Made by a program: the position numbers and the translations under genes
Notes under the pieces: model-generated
What the model was told of the DNA's origin: nothing
The model's input: only the letters and a program-made list of their open reading frames with translations
The model's database searches: none
Shown here: positions 1 to 11,464 of the stretch, piece by piece
Layout of the letters: each line of letters begins with the position of its first letter
Numbering within the stretch: position 1 is the first letter of the stretch
Source of the DNA: Pseudorasbora parva
Lineage: Eukaryota > Chordata > Actinopteri > Cypriniformes > Gobionidae
Assembly (NCBI RefSeq): GCF_024679245.1
Contig: NC_090182.1
Location: 38,481,047 to 38,545,046 of the forward strand
DNA: 64,000 bases
Direction: 5' to 3'

Positions 1-500
1 TATGACATTGAATAATTTATTTCTTTTCAAGAGTATTCTTGGTCTGTTCTATGACTAAATATAGCAGTACCTGAAAGCAATCTCAGTGGGCAGCAGAGGT
101 GAATGATGTCATGGTGTTGAGGGCTGGAGTCTGGGTCGGGAGTCTGGCAGAGGAGTTCTCATCAAGCCACAGTCTCCCTTCTGATTGCTCTTTGTGATCA
201 GATATAATGGGGAAGCCAACATCTGCTGCATATAAATGCAGTCCCTCTGTTTCCCTGGCCGTTTTGATCCCAGATCAGAGCAGAGTGATTGGACGATCAC
301 TGTATATTATCACAGGAAAATCTCAGCTGATGATAATGTACATTAGCATTTAGTTTCCAAATCCTCACTGACCCCTGTAAACCTCTGAAGTTAAACGTGA
401 GGTTTCGCCAAACGGCATAAAAAACGTTTCCAAGCCAGTTTCCCAAACTCCTAATCTGCCATTAGCTGATCAAATAGCCGTGTTGAGGAGGAATTAGCTA
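1..500. other. Unassigned AT-rich DNA
   Basis: I see no long reading frame, RNA gene or recognisable repeat terminus here. The few open stretches are short and lack any known motif. From about 500 to 620 the sequence becomes rich in TGTAACTG/GTTACAG words, like a similar stretch near 2580-2745, which may be fragments of one old dispersed repeat. Confidence 0.4.
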
Positions 501-696
501 CATGTAACCGAATTATGCAATTTAATTACAAAATAAATGTAACTGATGTTACAGTTACTGAAAAAATACAATAAATTACAGTTACTTATGGAAATGTTAA
601 CATTACAAGAGGGGGTTACATCTGAATATGTTCTGTAAAGTTAGGACATGCTGAATAATATCGATTGCTGCTTTGCCTGTTTTTGATGTGCAGACT

Positions 697-1499
697 AGGG
701 CTGAACGATATTCTGTTTTAACATCGACCACAAGGCTCATAAACGTCTTTATCAAACAAACACAATGACTCATCCACCCGCGTTTGATTGGACTATTATG
801 TTTGTAATACATAGCCCGCACGATCGTTCGATATAAACGCGAACCACGCGCGTGACGTGGAGCAAAACGATTAGCAAAACGATCTATAACAATGCAATAC
901 TATTACATATAAAAAACATGTTTTACTCACATAAGTGTGTTGCACCATTCCTTCTGTCGGATCCAATATAGAAGAAACAGCATTGTGTTTTATTCTCAAT
1001 ATGTCTACAAATCCAGCGCCACACGATCCTGACAAACGATCCTGCTGTGTAATTAAGTGAACATGTACATGTCTTCCCCACGTGAGCTGGAACTTCATCA
1101 AAAATAAAGCTCAACCACACATTCTTAATATTATGATCAGAAGGAAGCTTATGGAGCGACTGCGTTCTTCCACAACCAGGAATAGGGCAATATCTTGCTA
1201 TATTCTTCGGCATGTTGTTTATTGCTGCTGGCTAGCACAATCCGAATGGCTCCATGAGTCGGTGGGCGGGGCTACTGAACTACACGTGCTTATTATTCTG
1301 TAGAGGCTGTGTTTCGTCAGTCGATGATGTCAAAATGCGAAACACAATCGTTTTCTGGGCCTGATGTCTATAAAAGCTTTTCTTTGACTTACAAGGAAGT
1401 TTTCAGCTCTGAAACATACAGGATAATCTTATATTATCATGACCTTTAAATATCAAAAGCTCAAGGGAAAGTTGATTTCTCAGTTCATCACCCCTTTAA
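697..1499 (-). mobile_element. TTAA-type DNA transposon fragment carrying a THAP-like finger
   Basis: The right edge reads CATCACCCCTTTAA, the inverse of a TTAAAGGGGTGATGAAC terminus. The roughly 150 bp inside it match the right end of the element at 30494-31616 (shared words such as GTCTATAAAAGC and TTTTCAGCTCTGAAAC). Read on the minus strand, the terminus is followed by a THAP-like reading frame. TTAA targets plus a THAP transposase are the hallmarks of the Kolobok superfamily, so this is probably a decayed Kolobok-type copy. The left boundary is uncertain: TAGGGCTGAACGAT near 697 looks like a hAT-type end and may belong to a separate fragment. No intact transposase remains. Confidence 0.55.
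923..1213 (-). pseudogene. THAP-like zinc-finger fragment of a transposase
   Basis: The 96-codon frame starts with ATG at 1213. It shows the THAP layout: a Cys pair spaced by four residues (CPIPGC, residues 9-14), a HKLPSD motif, a central W followed by an FIF segment, then the second half of the C2CH ligand set as CSLN near residues 50-53, followed by YTAGSF. Functional THAP domains have C-x2-H at that position, and here the final ligand is Asn, so zinc binding should be impaired. The usual closing motif (AVPxIx) appears as AVSSILDP in another minus frame at about 960-1000, so there is also a frameshift. I call it a broken DNA-binding domain of a transposase. A host THAP gene is less likely because it lies against a transposon terminus. 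Confidence 0.55.
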
Positions 1500-1955
1500 G
1501 GGTACAGCCTATCTGAGAGTTGCCACCATGGCGAGTGATAAAAATGCATTCCATTGCTGGAAATTAAAAAAAAAAAATCAACAGGGCTAACTATAAGAGT
1601 TCAGTCCAAAAATATGTTTGCCAACTATTAAAATGCTATCGACATCCAAGGTTTTAATGTTGAACCTGAGGAAGCATCTCCTATGATGAATGTTAACATT
1701 AAGCACCACCAATTTGACAAATCTCTTTATTAGTTTGTCCCGTTTTCACATGCAAAATAGAGCTATTCAACTAGCACAATGATTGTTCATTGAGACATTG
1801 AGATCTTTGTCAACTGTAAATATTTTAGGTGAAATGTAATGTTATGACAGCCACACTGTTGGGTCTCTTTGGGTTGCCAGTGAGTATGAAACTAGAATAT
1901 ATTCTCACTTCTGTTAGTGAGAAAACAATTAGAGGCCTTAAATGGTATAATGTTT
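1500..1955. other. Unassigned intergenic DNA
   Basis: AT-rich sequence with a short A-run near 1566. I see no gene, repeat terminus or regulatory site that I can support. Confidence 0.4.
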
Positions 1956-1962
1956 TCCCTTC

Positions 1963-2295
1963 ACACACACACACACACACGCACGCAATAATAGGCCTTA
2001 AATGGTACACACACACACACGTTTGTTTTTGTGAAATGTGGGGACATTCCATAGGCGTAATGGTTTTTATACTATAAAAATCATATATTATATCCTCCTA
2101 CACTGCCCCTAAACCTACCCATCACAGGAAACATTCTGCATTTTTTCTTTCTCAAAACACTCATACTGTGTGATTTATAACATTTCGATAAATGGGGAAA
2201 TGAGGAACGTCCTCATATTTCCCCCTCTCCCTGTAATACCTATGTGATACCCATGTCATTATACATATTTGTGTCCTGATATCTCACAAAAACAT
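1963..2295. repeat. Dispersed teleost repeat with short CA runs
   Basis: Two short CA runs (about 1963-1981 and 2007-2020) flank a repeated phrase, AGGCCTTAAATGGTA. They are followed by a block with GTGGGGACATTCCATAGG and CCCCTAAACCTACCC. I recognise these phrases as common dispersed sequence next to CA microsatellites in fish genomes, but I cannot assign a superfamily. No coding capacity is visible. Confidence 0.45.
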
Positions 2296-2296
2296 G

Positions 2297-2298
<2 letters not shown>

Positions 2299-2382
<84 letters not shown>
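2299..2382. repeat. (CA)n microsatellite, about 42 units
   Basis: Uninterrupted CA dinucleotides directly visible. Long CA tracts are typical of teleost DNA and are likely length-polymorphic. Confidence 0.97.
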
Positions 2383-2386
<4 letters not shown>

Positions 2387-2957
2387 GTGGTAAAAAGAAC
2401 AATATGCAGATTTTTTTTCCAGCAAGAAGAAAAAAAATATTTTTGGACTACAATGTAAAGATCTATAAATTGTGTGTTTTCTCTTAAGTATAACTAAATA
2501 TTAATGTCTGTTTTTAAGAGGTTAGCAATGCCTGTTTTAAATGTTTGAAAATGATTAACAGTTGAAAACATATGTTAGAAAAGTAATCAAATGTAATCAG
2601 TTACATTACTTTAACCTCTTAACCGTCACGGGGACGAGGACGCACTGAAGCTTTTCTTAGAGTGATTGAAATAGTTACACTACTTATTACATTTTAAATA
2701 GGGTAACTTGTAATCTGCAACTACATGTAATCTGTAAATTACATATAGGAAGACGGTGCACTCTGATTACTTGTGAATGGGAGAAAGTGCAACACCCAAT
2801 ATGGCGAATGAGCCCCGCCTTCTAAATGAAAGAACCAATCGTTGATCAGTAAAGTCATCGCGTCACTGCAGCTGCCAAAGCTCCGTTTGCTATAGAAACA
2901 GTCAAGCATTCTGAGATGCATGCTTAGGACTGGGTATGCACTTTAGCTTTGTCCAGG
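2383..2957. other. AT-rich DNA with GTAATC/GTTAC-rich repeat fragment
   Basis: The part 2578-2745 is dense in words like GTAATCAGTTACATTAC and TGTAATCTG, a pattern of an old dispersed repeat related to 500-620. Inside it, TTAACCTCTTAACCGTCACG (about 2612) resembles a piggyBac-like TTAA end, but no partner end is visible. The rest is unassigned. Confidence 0.35.
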
Positions 2958-3640
2958 CTGATAAATAGACCTTTGTAGGTCTATCCAATTGATGTCTTTC
3001 CTGGTTCGGTTGAAACACGCCTCATAATCGCAGCCCAATGGAGCAAACCAATCAGAGCAACGAAGTGACGCATTGTCAAATGTCAACAGACAGAGCTCAA
3101 CTACACTGTGTTGCCAAGTCCGCGTTTTTTTCCGCGGATTGTTTTCTATGTCCAAGGGTTGAAGCGACTATTATGTATAGACCAATAAGTGCAAATTTTA
3201 GCAGGCAACCATGCCAAAATAACACACATTTTACCCCCCAAACACCATTTTTCCCTCCCGAGAAGCTGTTGTTTAGGGCTAGCAGTTGGCGGATTTTGTT
3301 GTAAAAACTTGGCAACCCTGTCTGCACGCACGCTGGAATAAACGATCTTTGCCGGTGTTGTAAAAAAATAAAAAATAATTTATTGATAGACAGAGTACTT
3401 ACCCAACATGATCATCATCTTTGAGAGAAATTATGAAGGTGAATGCATATACAAACAAGCTCTCCGTTTAGGATTCGAACAAATATAATCCAAGCTCCTT
3501 TGATGACGTGCACGATTACGTTCCTGTTTACCATCTGTCCGTCATCGTCTAAAGCCCGCCCTGATGATTTCATTGGTCTGAACAGTTTCTGTTCGGAGAT
3601 AATTACTCCTCTATGGAGCAATGCCAGACCGAGCACATAT
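2958..3640. mobile_element. TAGCCTG-family DNA element, copy 1 (truncated, internally inverted)
   Basis: Most of this interval aligns by eye with the element at 39951-40596. Shared blocks are ACCAATCAGAGCAACGAAG, AGCAGGCAACC...CAAAATAACACAC, GTTTAGGGCTAG and AAGCTCTCCGTTTAGGATT. The block 2975-3045 is in opposite orientation relative to that copy while its neighbours are collinear. The right side matches the third copy (42423-42596, read inverted) and stops near CCAGACCGAGC, so the terminal TAGCCTGGATGCC is missing. There is no transposase. Confidence 0.7.
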
Positions 3641-3645
3641 TAATG

Positions 3646-3790
3646 CCTTATGACTTCCCCTTATCCTACACAATACCTACTTAACTACCTTGACTAACTT
3701 ACTGACTATTAACAAGCAGTAATTAGAAGTTTATTGAGGTAAACATCATAGTTAATAGTGAGAATTGGACCCTGAACTAAAGTGTGACCT
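3646..3790. repeat. Fragment of a GGTAACACTTTAG-type dispersed element
   Basis: The segment ends AACTAAAGTGTGACC. That resembles an inverted, slightly mutated GGTAACACTTTAG terminus, which occurs intact at 35499 and 37112. The interior has CAGTAATTAGAAG and AATAGTGAGAATTGG words common to such repeats. I see no left partner. Confidence 0.35.
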
Positions 3791-5520
3791 ATATATGTAT
3801 AATTCTGTAATATTAGACAGTCTTGATTAAATGTTGATGGCTTTTAGCATGGTCTTCCTCAGTGGTCTCACAGTGGCGTTTATCAAAGACACTCAATCGA
3901 GCTCTGGCCAGCCACACCGGGTTATTAAAACAGCGTTTGCCGTAACAGGCAGAGAAGTCTTTATCTTGCACGGGGCCCGGCTCCATCTCACAGGACAGGA
4001 AGTCATTTCCAGGAACATTTGATTACACCGGGCTGCCAAGACTCACAAAGCAAGACGCCACTTCCCCCCCATAAAGCATCTTCACCCACACTGAGTCATC
4101 TCGTGCTGGATCGTGTGCGCGGAGCTGTAACGTAGACTGCACTGTGGTGTATTATAATGATTAATGGTTGTGCAATCATCTGCGTACATATTTTTTGAAA
4201 TGTAAATTTTAGAAGCAAGGATGTGTGTTTGAAATGAGATGCATATGAGCAGCTCAATCTAAATATATACACAGCAATGTATGCACTCTAAACACTACTA
4301 CTGTTTTTGAATATATAGTCTGTGGCACTTAAACTTTGATACTTTTGTATAGTATGCACTATTGCAATATGATATTATGTATTATGAAATTAAATATTAT
4401 TATAGATTGACTTTTTAAATGTTCTTTTTTATTTGATTATGTTATTTGAATTGCTTCATGGGATTGTTGTTAAACACACATTATTTTCAAATTAATCATT
4501 ATTTTTCAATTTTCACATTATTTTTATTTATTTATTTTTTTGCTTTTTTGTTTGTTAGTGCTATGTTGTGATTGACCTTATAACTGGTTGGTTTGGTTCG
4601 TGGCTTATTATGCTTTAATGAAGACTTTCTTTAAGATCCCTGCGGGGAAAATGAATGGAAAATAATATTTCACTAATATTGCACTTTATTACCCAAAACA
4701 CCCATCCTATTTCCTGTCACTCCAAATCCTCTCCTCTTTTTCGACTTCTCCGACAGTGCGCACAACCTTGATGGTTCCACTTATCCAATTTCATATGGCT
4801 CATTTGAATATTTGCTTGTTTATATAAGTTTTGCTAGCCAGTCCCGAACGCGGTGCTTCCTCTCCAGAGGGGCTAATGAGCTGGGACGAGTGAACAGGCA
4901 GCGATCTTTCAGCTGTGCACTGGTGAGGAAACAAGGGATGCGAGTCTCTGGTTTGATTAGCTGCGGAAGCTATATAACCTGTGCACAGTGCACGTCTGAA
5001 AGAAGCAAGCAGGTGAAATGGATCCCAGAACACACTCCCTTTTTATAGTGTTGGCTGACTGAGAATGCCATATACAGTATATACTGCTAAAAAGTGTATT
5101 TAGTGCTCTGATCATGTTTAGTACACATCTGATTTGGGTTTTTTAATTACAGATGCCAAACAGAGCAGGATGGCTGAGACCAGAATGGAAATTGTATCTA
5201 TTGTGCATTTTTCAGCCCTGGCAAAATTGCGTTTTGTGCACGTTTCGTGACAGTTTCCAAGTGAAATGTAAAATCGTGTTTATTATTATTATTATTTTGT
5301 ACGTAACAGATGAACGTGAATCCGGCAATGTTTTATTAAGTTGTTTTTTGTATGTATGACTGCAGTTCTGAATTGAAATGTCTGGTAAGTGGCGCTAAAA
5401 GCTTAATGCTCCGTCACGTTAAATAGCGTACACCTACACTAAACCCTAAAGCAACCCGATAGTGTTAACAAAAGCAAATGTTACACAAATGCATTCCATT
5501 ATAATGTTTTTTGAACTCTT
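3791..5520. other. Unassigned DNA, partly calm and possibly conserved
   Basis: No gene is recognised. The parts 3830-4140 and 4740-5030 are less AT-rich, have no repeat termini and contain scattered open frames of under 80 codons without motifs. A TATATAACC word at about 4972 is isolated. From 4200 to 4680 the DNA is strongly AT-rich. Conserved non-coding DNA is possible but not demonstrated. Confidence 0.3.
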
Positions 5521-5529
5521 GACTTTGAG

Positions 5530-5616
5530 CTCTTTTACCGTGTCTCGTCTTATACCCACACTCTAAGCATTGCAAGTACAATTCAGTTCTGCACCAGCTG
5601 AGCTACCAAGCAAGCT
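5530..5616 (-). repeat. tRNA-derived SINE head fragment
   Basis: Read on the minus strand, the sequence contains GGTAGCTCAGCTGGTGCAGA. That is close to a tRNA 5' domain with an RNA polymerase III A box (TAGCTCAGNTGG). About 40 bases on, GTGTGGGTATAAGACG sits where a B box (GGTTCGATTCC) would be expected, but it is degenerate. This fits an old tRNA-derived SINE rather than a working tRNA, because no acceptor stem or intact B box can be seen. Confidence 0.5.
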
Positions 5617-5699
5617 TAGAATTGCCATTCTGTTAATAGATGTTTTAGTGATGCACACTTCAAATCATGCACTAGATGGGGACACTGAATATTTAACTA

Positions 5700-5805
5700 T
5701 ATTACTTTCTATTAAATTCTGTTGCACTTTTTTCCTGTTGTAAAAAGCACTTTATAAATAAAGGTGATGACTTGACTTTACTTGGTAAACTTGACTTGAA
5801 ACTAT

Positions 5806-5836
<31 letters not shown>

Positions 5837-5840
5837 CATG
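5700..5840 (+). repeat. LINE-like 3' tail followed by oligo(A)
   Basis: AAAGCACTTTATAAATAAAG followed by repeating GACTTGACTT words is typical of the 3' end of fish L2/Rex-like LINEs and the SINEs that borrow it. An A tract of about 27 follows at 5810-5836. No reverse-transcriptase sequence adjoins it, so this is a 5'-truncated copy at best. Confidence 0.45.
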
Positions 5841-7066
5841 TTTTGAGGTCATTGAAGTCATTGATCCATAATCTGCCCCTGTTATCATTAGTATGAAAAT
5901 GATTAAAAGTGCTTGTTGTTTTACTGCCTCTAGTGTTCATTTATATTGGAAATATGTACGTATTGGAGCATTTTGCAAAAAAAATTTGTATCTGAATCAT
6001 GTGCACAAACTTGTCAGATTGAGGGAATGATGCTAAGAAATTCTGCATTTTTTTAAAATTAAGACAAAAGTAAAATATTACAAATTAGTTTCACTTTATT
6101 CTAAAGTTAAAGTCATGGTAACCCACTGTTAATGATTCCATCAGAAGGAGTTTTCATGCTTTTCACTTTAGAATACTGATCCAAATAGTTAGTAATTCCT
6201 TCTGACGCAATACTTGAGAATGAACAATTAATTATGCATTATTCATGTTAATTTTTAACCCTTATATAATAGTTAGTTCTACGAGAGATATGAAACAAAT
6301 AATAGTTATTGATAAATTAATAGTGAACTACCTTATTCATCTTAGTGCTATTACTTACTAATTCATCAATTCGAGTCTCTTGACAGTTAGTAGTTACTAG
6401 AATGTTAATTGTGTGTTAATCTTTTGTTCCTGTGCAGTTATTCAATAATCTGTCTTGCCAATATCTTGCTCTGTTATTAATTTTAATGGATACAGATTTT
6501 TTAATGGCTGATATTCCGGTCAAGACAATTTTGGTGCTCAAGTGAAATTTTGAGATTGAGCAAATGATTCATAAACATTGTAACACTAGGGACTTAGATA
6601 TCATTTTCAGTATTTAATCACTATATTTCAATGCCGGTGAGAGCTATACATTTTCCTTTAATTAACAGATACATAAAGATGCTAACTTGCTACAAGTGGG
6701 ACTTAAATGACGTTTTTCTAAGTACCTCAGCAGTGTTTCTCAAAACTCTAGAGCGTTTGTTCAGCAGTCTATGTCTTTACTCATGAGCCAATGCCATTAC
6801 GCCTGACCAAACATGCTGATCCTCAACATCTCAGTGTGTCACTACAAGCGGCCTTTGCACTCGCTGCAGGCTCTGCGCTAAAGATGTCTAATATGACTCA
6901 AATGGATACAGAAAAGTACTTAGAGAGAGGAGATTGTTAAGAAGCACATTTACATAGAGGAATTGATGTAGTTTCAGCAATGGCAGGAGTTCATTTGTAG
7001 GTGGGCCTGGGGAGAAGTGATCATAGTTGACAACACTTAGCTGCATCTCAGAATTAGGTCACCCTG

Positions 7067-7068
<2 letters not shown>
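5841..7068. other. Unassigned AT-rich DNA
   Basis: The part 6085-6420 has TTTCACTTTATTCTAAAGTT and many TTAGTAATT/AATTAATAG words, consistent with an old non-autonomous element, but the ends are not clear. The remainder shows no gene or repeat that I can support. Confidence 0.3.
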
Positions 7069-7156
<88 letters not shown>

Positions 7157-7162
7157 CTCTCA
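7069..7162. repeat. (CT)n microsatellite
   Basis: About 42 CT units with one G interruption near 7154 are directly visible. The tract is a pure polypyrimidine run. Confidence 0.97.
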
Positions 7163-7482
7163 CTTTTCTTCCCAGTCATGCATGATGGGCTGTTCTCATC
7201 AGCCTTTGTTTAATATCGCTTCAAAATTAATTTGGGCTCATTAATGGGACTCTTTGCTGTGAAGACACTGATATAGTCAGTAATGTGACTAATAAACATA
7301 AAACGATTTGCTCCAGAAGTCTGTTTCAGCAAGCATGAAAGGATATGCATATGAATAAGGTGAAAATGTAGGAAAGAAACAATATTTGCTATTGCAAGTG
7401 ATTTTTTTTATTGCTAGTAACTCTTTCCCCACCATTTACGTAATTTTCTTGCTTTCCGCGTTTTCAATGTTATACTCTGTGT

Positions 7483-7513
<31 letters not shown>

Positions 7514-8921
7514 GGTCACATCTGCACTATACGCTATGACACATCTTCTGAAAGAGTACAGAATCTCCTGATCAAAACACAGGAAACGAAGAAGCAGAAA
7601 CAAGCAAGCTTATATGTAATCATACCTTTAGGGTGGTGATGGACTCGATCTACTGCATCCGTGTTTTGAGCTCTGAATTCAATCTAGATGTAGTCTTGAT
7701 ATGAACATAATTTTCTCAGCTTTTTTGCTCAAAATGCATTTTTTTTTTTTTATGAAACTCCCATATTCAAGTGTTGATAAAAAAACAAATGCATTAAGCT
7801 AGAATAAAATGTTTAAAAGCAGAGGGTCTGTTCTTTCTTTTAATATATTGCATGTTCAGATATTCATACAATAAAATATGCAAGGGAACATGAATTTTTT
7901 TTTGTGAAAATGATCAAAAACTCTTTTTTCAGAAATGCTGGCGAGGAAAGAGTTAATACCCATCTACCATTCCATACATTTATTGTTATTATTAATTATA
8001 TATAAGTTGTGGTAGTTATGTTCCCCCTAATACTATTTGGTATCCTATTACAGTATCCTAGAATCCACTATTGATTATGCATAATTATGCAACTAACCAT
8101 AAACCAAAACCTATCCCTATAGTAAGTAGACGTAGTTCATTAATATTAGTAATTAAGTATAATTACACTGTACCAAGGACAAATTAAAATAAAACATAAC
8201 CCTTTTTTTTGGTCTTTTATTCTCCATTCTCCATCATTTCTCAGTTACCTTTTTAAAATGTAATTTACATGTATTCTTTATTTTGAAATAATTCTGATTC
8301 TCAAATATGATTGGATGAGTCATAAATGCCCACTTTTGATTGCACATTCTATAATAATGCACCAAGTTGCTTGGCAACCATAAACAAGTTTCTAATGTAA
8401 GTTACTAATACTATTACTTGCCTGGTTAAAGAATGCCTCTTATCTGTAATAAACTCTCGAGTGGCTTATAAATTGGATATTGTCTTTAAAAGCGCTCCAG
8501 CTGTCACTCCTCCAAAAGTTGTGACATGAACTGTTGAATTTATTCAGCAAAATGTCTGAAGAACATTCAGAAAAAAAGACGAACAAGGTGCATGCAGTGA
8601 TTTGTATGCAGAGTCCAGGTCTGCGTGATGATGTGCTGTTGTCCCCTGACGTGTACTGGCTCCCCTCAGAGCCTGTAGTTTGACCTTGAAGATATCATTT
8701 GGCCCAACACCAGCCTCCTCAGATGGGGAACTAGTGCTCTGTGACCGCTAGTTAATGAGTTCTATTCAGCTGGTGTACACACTGCTAGCGCCCTCATAAG
8801 ATTGAGCCGAACCGAGCAAAACCGTACACTCGACTAGACGCTAATCAGGCCAGGCTACCGCCACCACTTCCCCACGCAGACGTGTCACACACATGCCCAG
8901 GCGGATTAACAGGAAGATGAG

Positions 8922-8924
<3 letters not shown>
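7163..8924. other. Unassigned DNA with a (GT)n-(G)n tract
   Basis: A GT run (about 7479-7496) passes directly into roughly 19 Gs (to 7515). The part 7180-7290 is calm, with TTAATTTGGGCTCATTAATGG, and could be conserved non-coding DNA. Elsewhere I see A- and T-runs and no reading frame with a recognisable motif. Confidence 0.4.

Positions 8925-8992
<68 letters not shown>
8925..8992. repeat. (GA)n microsatellite
   Basis: About 34 uninterrupted GA units are directly visible. Confidence 0.97.
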
Positions 8993-8996
<4 letters not shown>

Positions 8997-9504
8997 GGGG
9001 GCTTTACCATCCAAAGTAACAGCTGGTATCATTTGCATAATACCCATCATTTTACTAGGCTTCTTGTCAAATCATGATGAAAAAAAAAAAAAAAACTATA
9101 CAAAAACTAGTTCATTAGCGCTTCCAGGAACAGATTTTATCCAGTATTTACAAGAATCCATGAACAATATCTGTACCTTAGCATCTGTAGTAATATTTCA
9201 TGCTATTATGTGTCAGATTCACAAATGATTAAATTATTTGTTGTTTTAAGCTATTCTGTTAATGGTATTCATATATGACAAACAATATTATTTGTAATAC
9301 TAAAGAATATAGATTTCAGCAACCCTTAACCTTAAGTATTAAATGCACATCAATGGAAAAAACTTTGCTTTTAAAGTAATGGACTTATTTTTTTTTGTAT
9401 AACAGATGATTAGGTTAAAATATATATATATATATATATAAATAATATATAGATTTATATTTGTAAAGATGTCTCACTGCACTGTTAATAACTATTTTCT
9501 GCTT
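8993..9504. other. Unassigned AT-rich DNA
   Basis: The segment contains an A-run near 9080 and a short (AT)n at about 9420-9440. No gene is visible. Confidence 0.4.
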
Positions 9505-9640
9505 TTAAATGAATAGTTCACCCAAAAACAAAAATTAGCCCATAATTTACTCACACTCAAATCATCTTTGGTGTATATGACGTTCTTTCAGACAAACACA
9601 ATCTGAGTTATATTGAAAAATGTCCTGGCTAATCCAAATA

Positions 9641-11464
9641 TGTGACCCTGTCTGTGAAAAACCTAAATGTCATTTTTTTTGTAATTCACTGTTTTCTACA
9701 TAAAATCATCCTATATAATGTAAAGAACATTCTGTTAAAATATAACCTTGATATCTCTAATATTAACTGAGTATGGCTATGTTAATGATTTGCTTAATTT
9801 CGGGCTCAGAAAATCATGTTTTTGAGAAATTCCAATGTAAACACAAGCTTATTTTTAAAACTGCAACACATTTGATGCATAATTATCCTGCATATTCATA
9901 TTCGAAGATACGGCAGCAATCACATGCATTGAACAAAGTTTACTTAGAGAGACCGTTTGCCCACGTTTTTCTTTTATTATCGCTGTTGTTGTAATGTAGA
10001 ACCAGTGTTGCCAACTATTTTCCAAGGAAAGTAGCTAAAGCCTGCGCAAAAAATCACTAAATGTCGCTAGATGACGTCATGCGCTAATTAGCATATTAGT
10101 GACGTCATCACGCCGTCCTTGCGTTCAGTCTGCCTGACGTTTTTTCTCTCCTAATCCGTGCTCATTTACTATATTTTACAATAATATAATACAGCCGACT
10201 GTCCAATAAATGTTTTCATTTCCTATACCTTTTTGTCATACAAAATATGATATAGTGAATTACAAAAAAAAATTATATGTGTAAAATCTGAATTGAGAAA
10301 CTGGATGAACTAAAGCTCTGTGATAGTGAGTAATATAAGTGATAAGCACAAGAGATGGAACTCATCATAACTAATTTATTCAAATATAAAACAAAATAAG
10401 CAGATAACATTAAGTGAGAAATCGATGGCAACCTTGTGTGCTCATATGTGTAGCTCGCTCATTCACGTCTGTCAGCTGCTGTCTGTAGGCGCGTGCAGCT
10501 CCCCTCAGCCAATCACTGAACAGGGCAGACGCAGAGAGAGGTGTGCGTGACGGCAGAGGGGAAAAAAGACCTCGCGCTCGCAGGACAGTACTGGCGACAT
10601 TTGTAAACTAAAGTAGATGAAGTTTGTCCAAAAAGTCACTAGATTTGTCGCTAGTCGCTTTTTTGAAAATAAGTCGCTAGAGGGGTCTGAAAACCCGCTA
10701 AATATAGCGACAAAATCGCCAAGTTGGCAACACTGTGTAGAACTGAGGAGCCAGCACGTGTATCCATCAACAGCAACATACATAACGCATTATTTTCAAG
10801 TTACAACCTATATTAAAGATGCATCATCAGATGTTAGATGAACCGCGATGCAAGTGTGTGCTGAAACCTTTTACGCGGCACCCCGCGCACCCCGTTTGGG
10901 AAACACTGCATTAATCTGATGCACCACCATCCACAACATGTTTTAAATTGACACATAGCAGGCCTAATATTACTTTAAATTAAGATGGTTATTATTGGCA
11001 CAATGTTGAGCTACAAAACAAAGAAGAAAATATTAAAATATTGGTGCTAAAACAAAAATATCTTGCCAGACATCTGAACCCGGCTTAAGTCGCAATGACC
11101 TGTTTGCAGCTCGGGCCGTTTGATATTAATGTCTTTCTCTTCCTAATTGTAAAAAAAAAAAGTTCCTGAACCAAATAACATACGAATCAGCTCCCCTGAG
11201 ATGATTAAAATCAACGTTTAGAGAGCCCGCATCCGATATTTTTTTGTGTGCAAAAGTATAAAGTGTAGTGTCAATAAAAGCACTAATTGCAGTATTTTTA
11301 ATGTTATGAATGAAAAATTGAGTATCCCTTGTTATAATTTATCATTTACTGCAATAAACACAAATTACCTATTTTCGTAATTTTTATGGCTATGAAACTT
11401 TGACGATCAAAATCTCATAATTAAATTTTGCGACTTTAGCTGGGGTTTCACAGACGGGGTCACA
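9641..11464. mobile_element. TA-target DNA transposon nested in the fold-back element
   Basis: The ends are TGTGACCCTGTCTGTGAAA and the inverse of TGTGACCCCGTCTGTGAAA, an inverted pair of about 19 bp with one mismatch. They are flanked by TA on each side (9639-9640 and 11465-11466). Removing it restores the fold-back sequence (CTAATCCAA...TTATAATGGCAGTG, as at 31700). TA duplication suggests a Tc1/mariner-like source. There is no transposase, and its interior is itself interrupted by a hAT-like element. Confidence 0.75.
10003..10735. mobile_element. hAT-like non-autonomous element with perfect 8-bp duplication
   Basis: The termini are CAGTGTTGCCAACTA and AAGTTGGCAACACTG, inverted repeats. 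An exact TGTAGAAC duplication lies at 9995-10002 and 10736-10743. Near the right end, words such as GTCGCTAGTCGC and TATAGCGACAAAATCGCC match a family common in fish. The 8-bp duplication and CAG...CTG ends fit hAT. At 733 bp with no transposase it is non-autonomous, and the exact duplication suggests it is the youngest layer of this three-level nest. Confidence 0.9.

Noticed and set aside
2269..2487. Thr-His repeat protein
   Set aside because: Translation of the (CA)n microsatellite.
5530..5616. Functional tRNA gene
   Set aside because: The A box is good but the B box is degenerate and no cloverleaf or acceptor stem can be drawn; a SINE head fits better.
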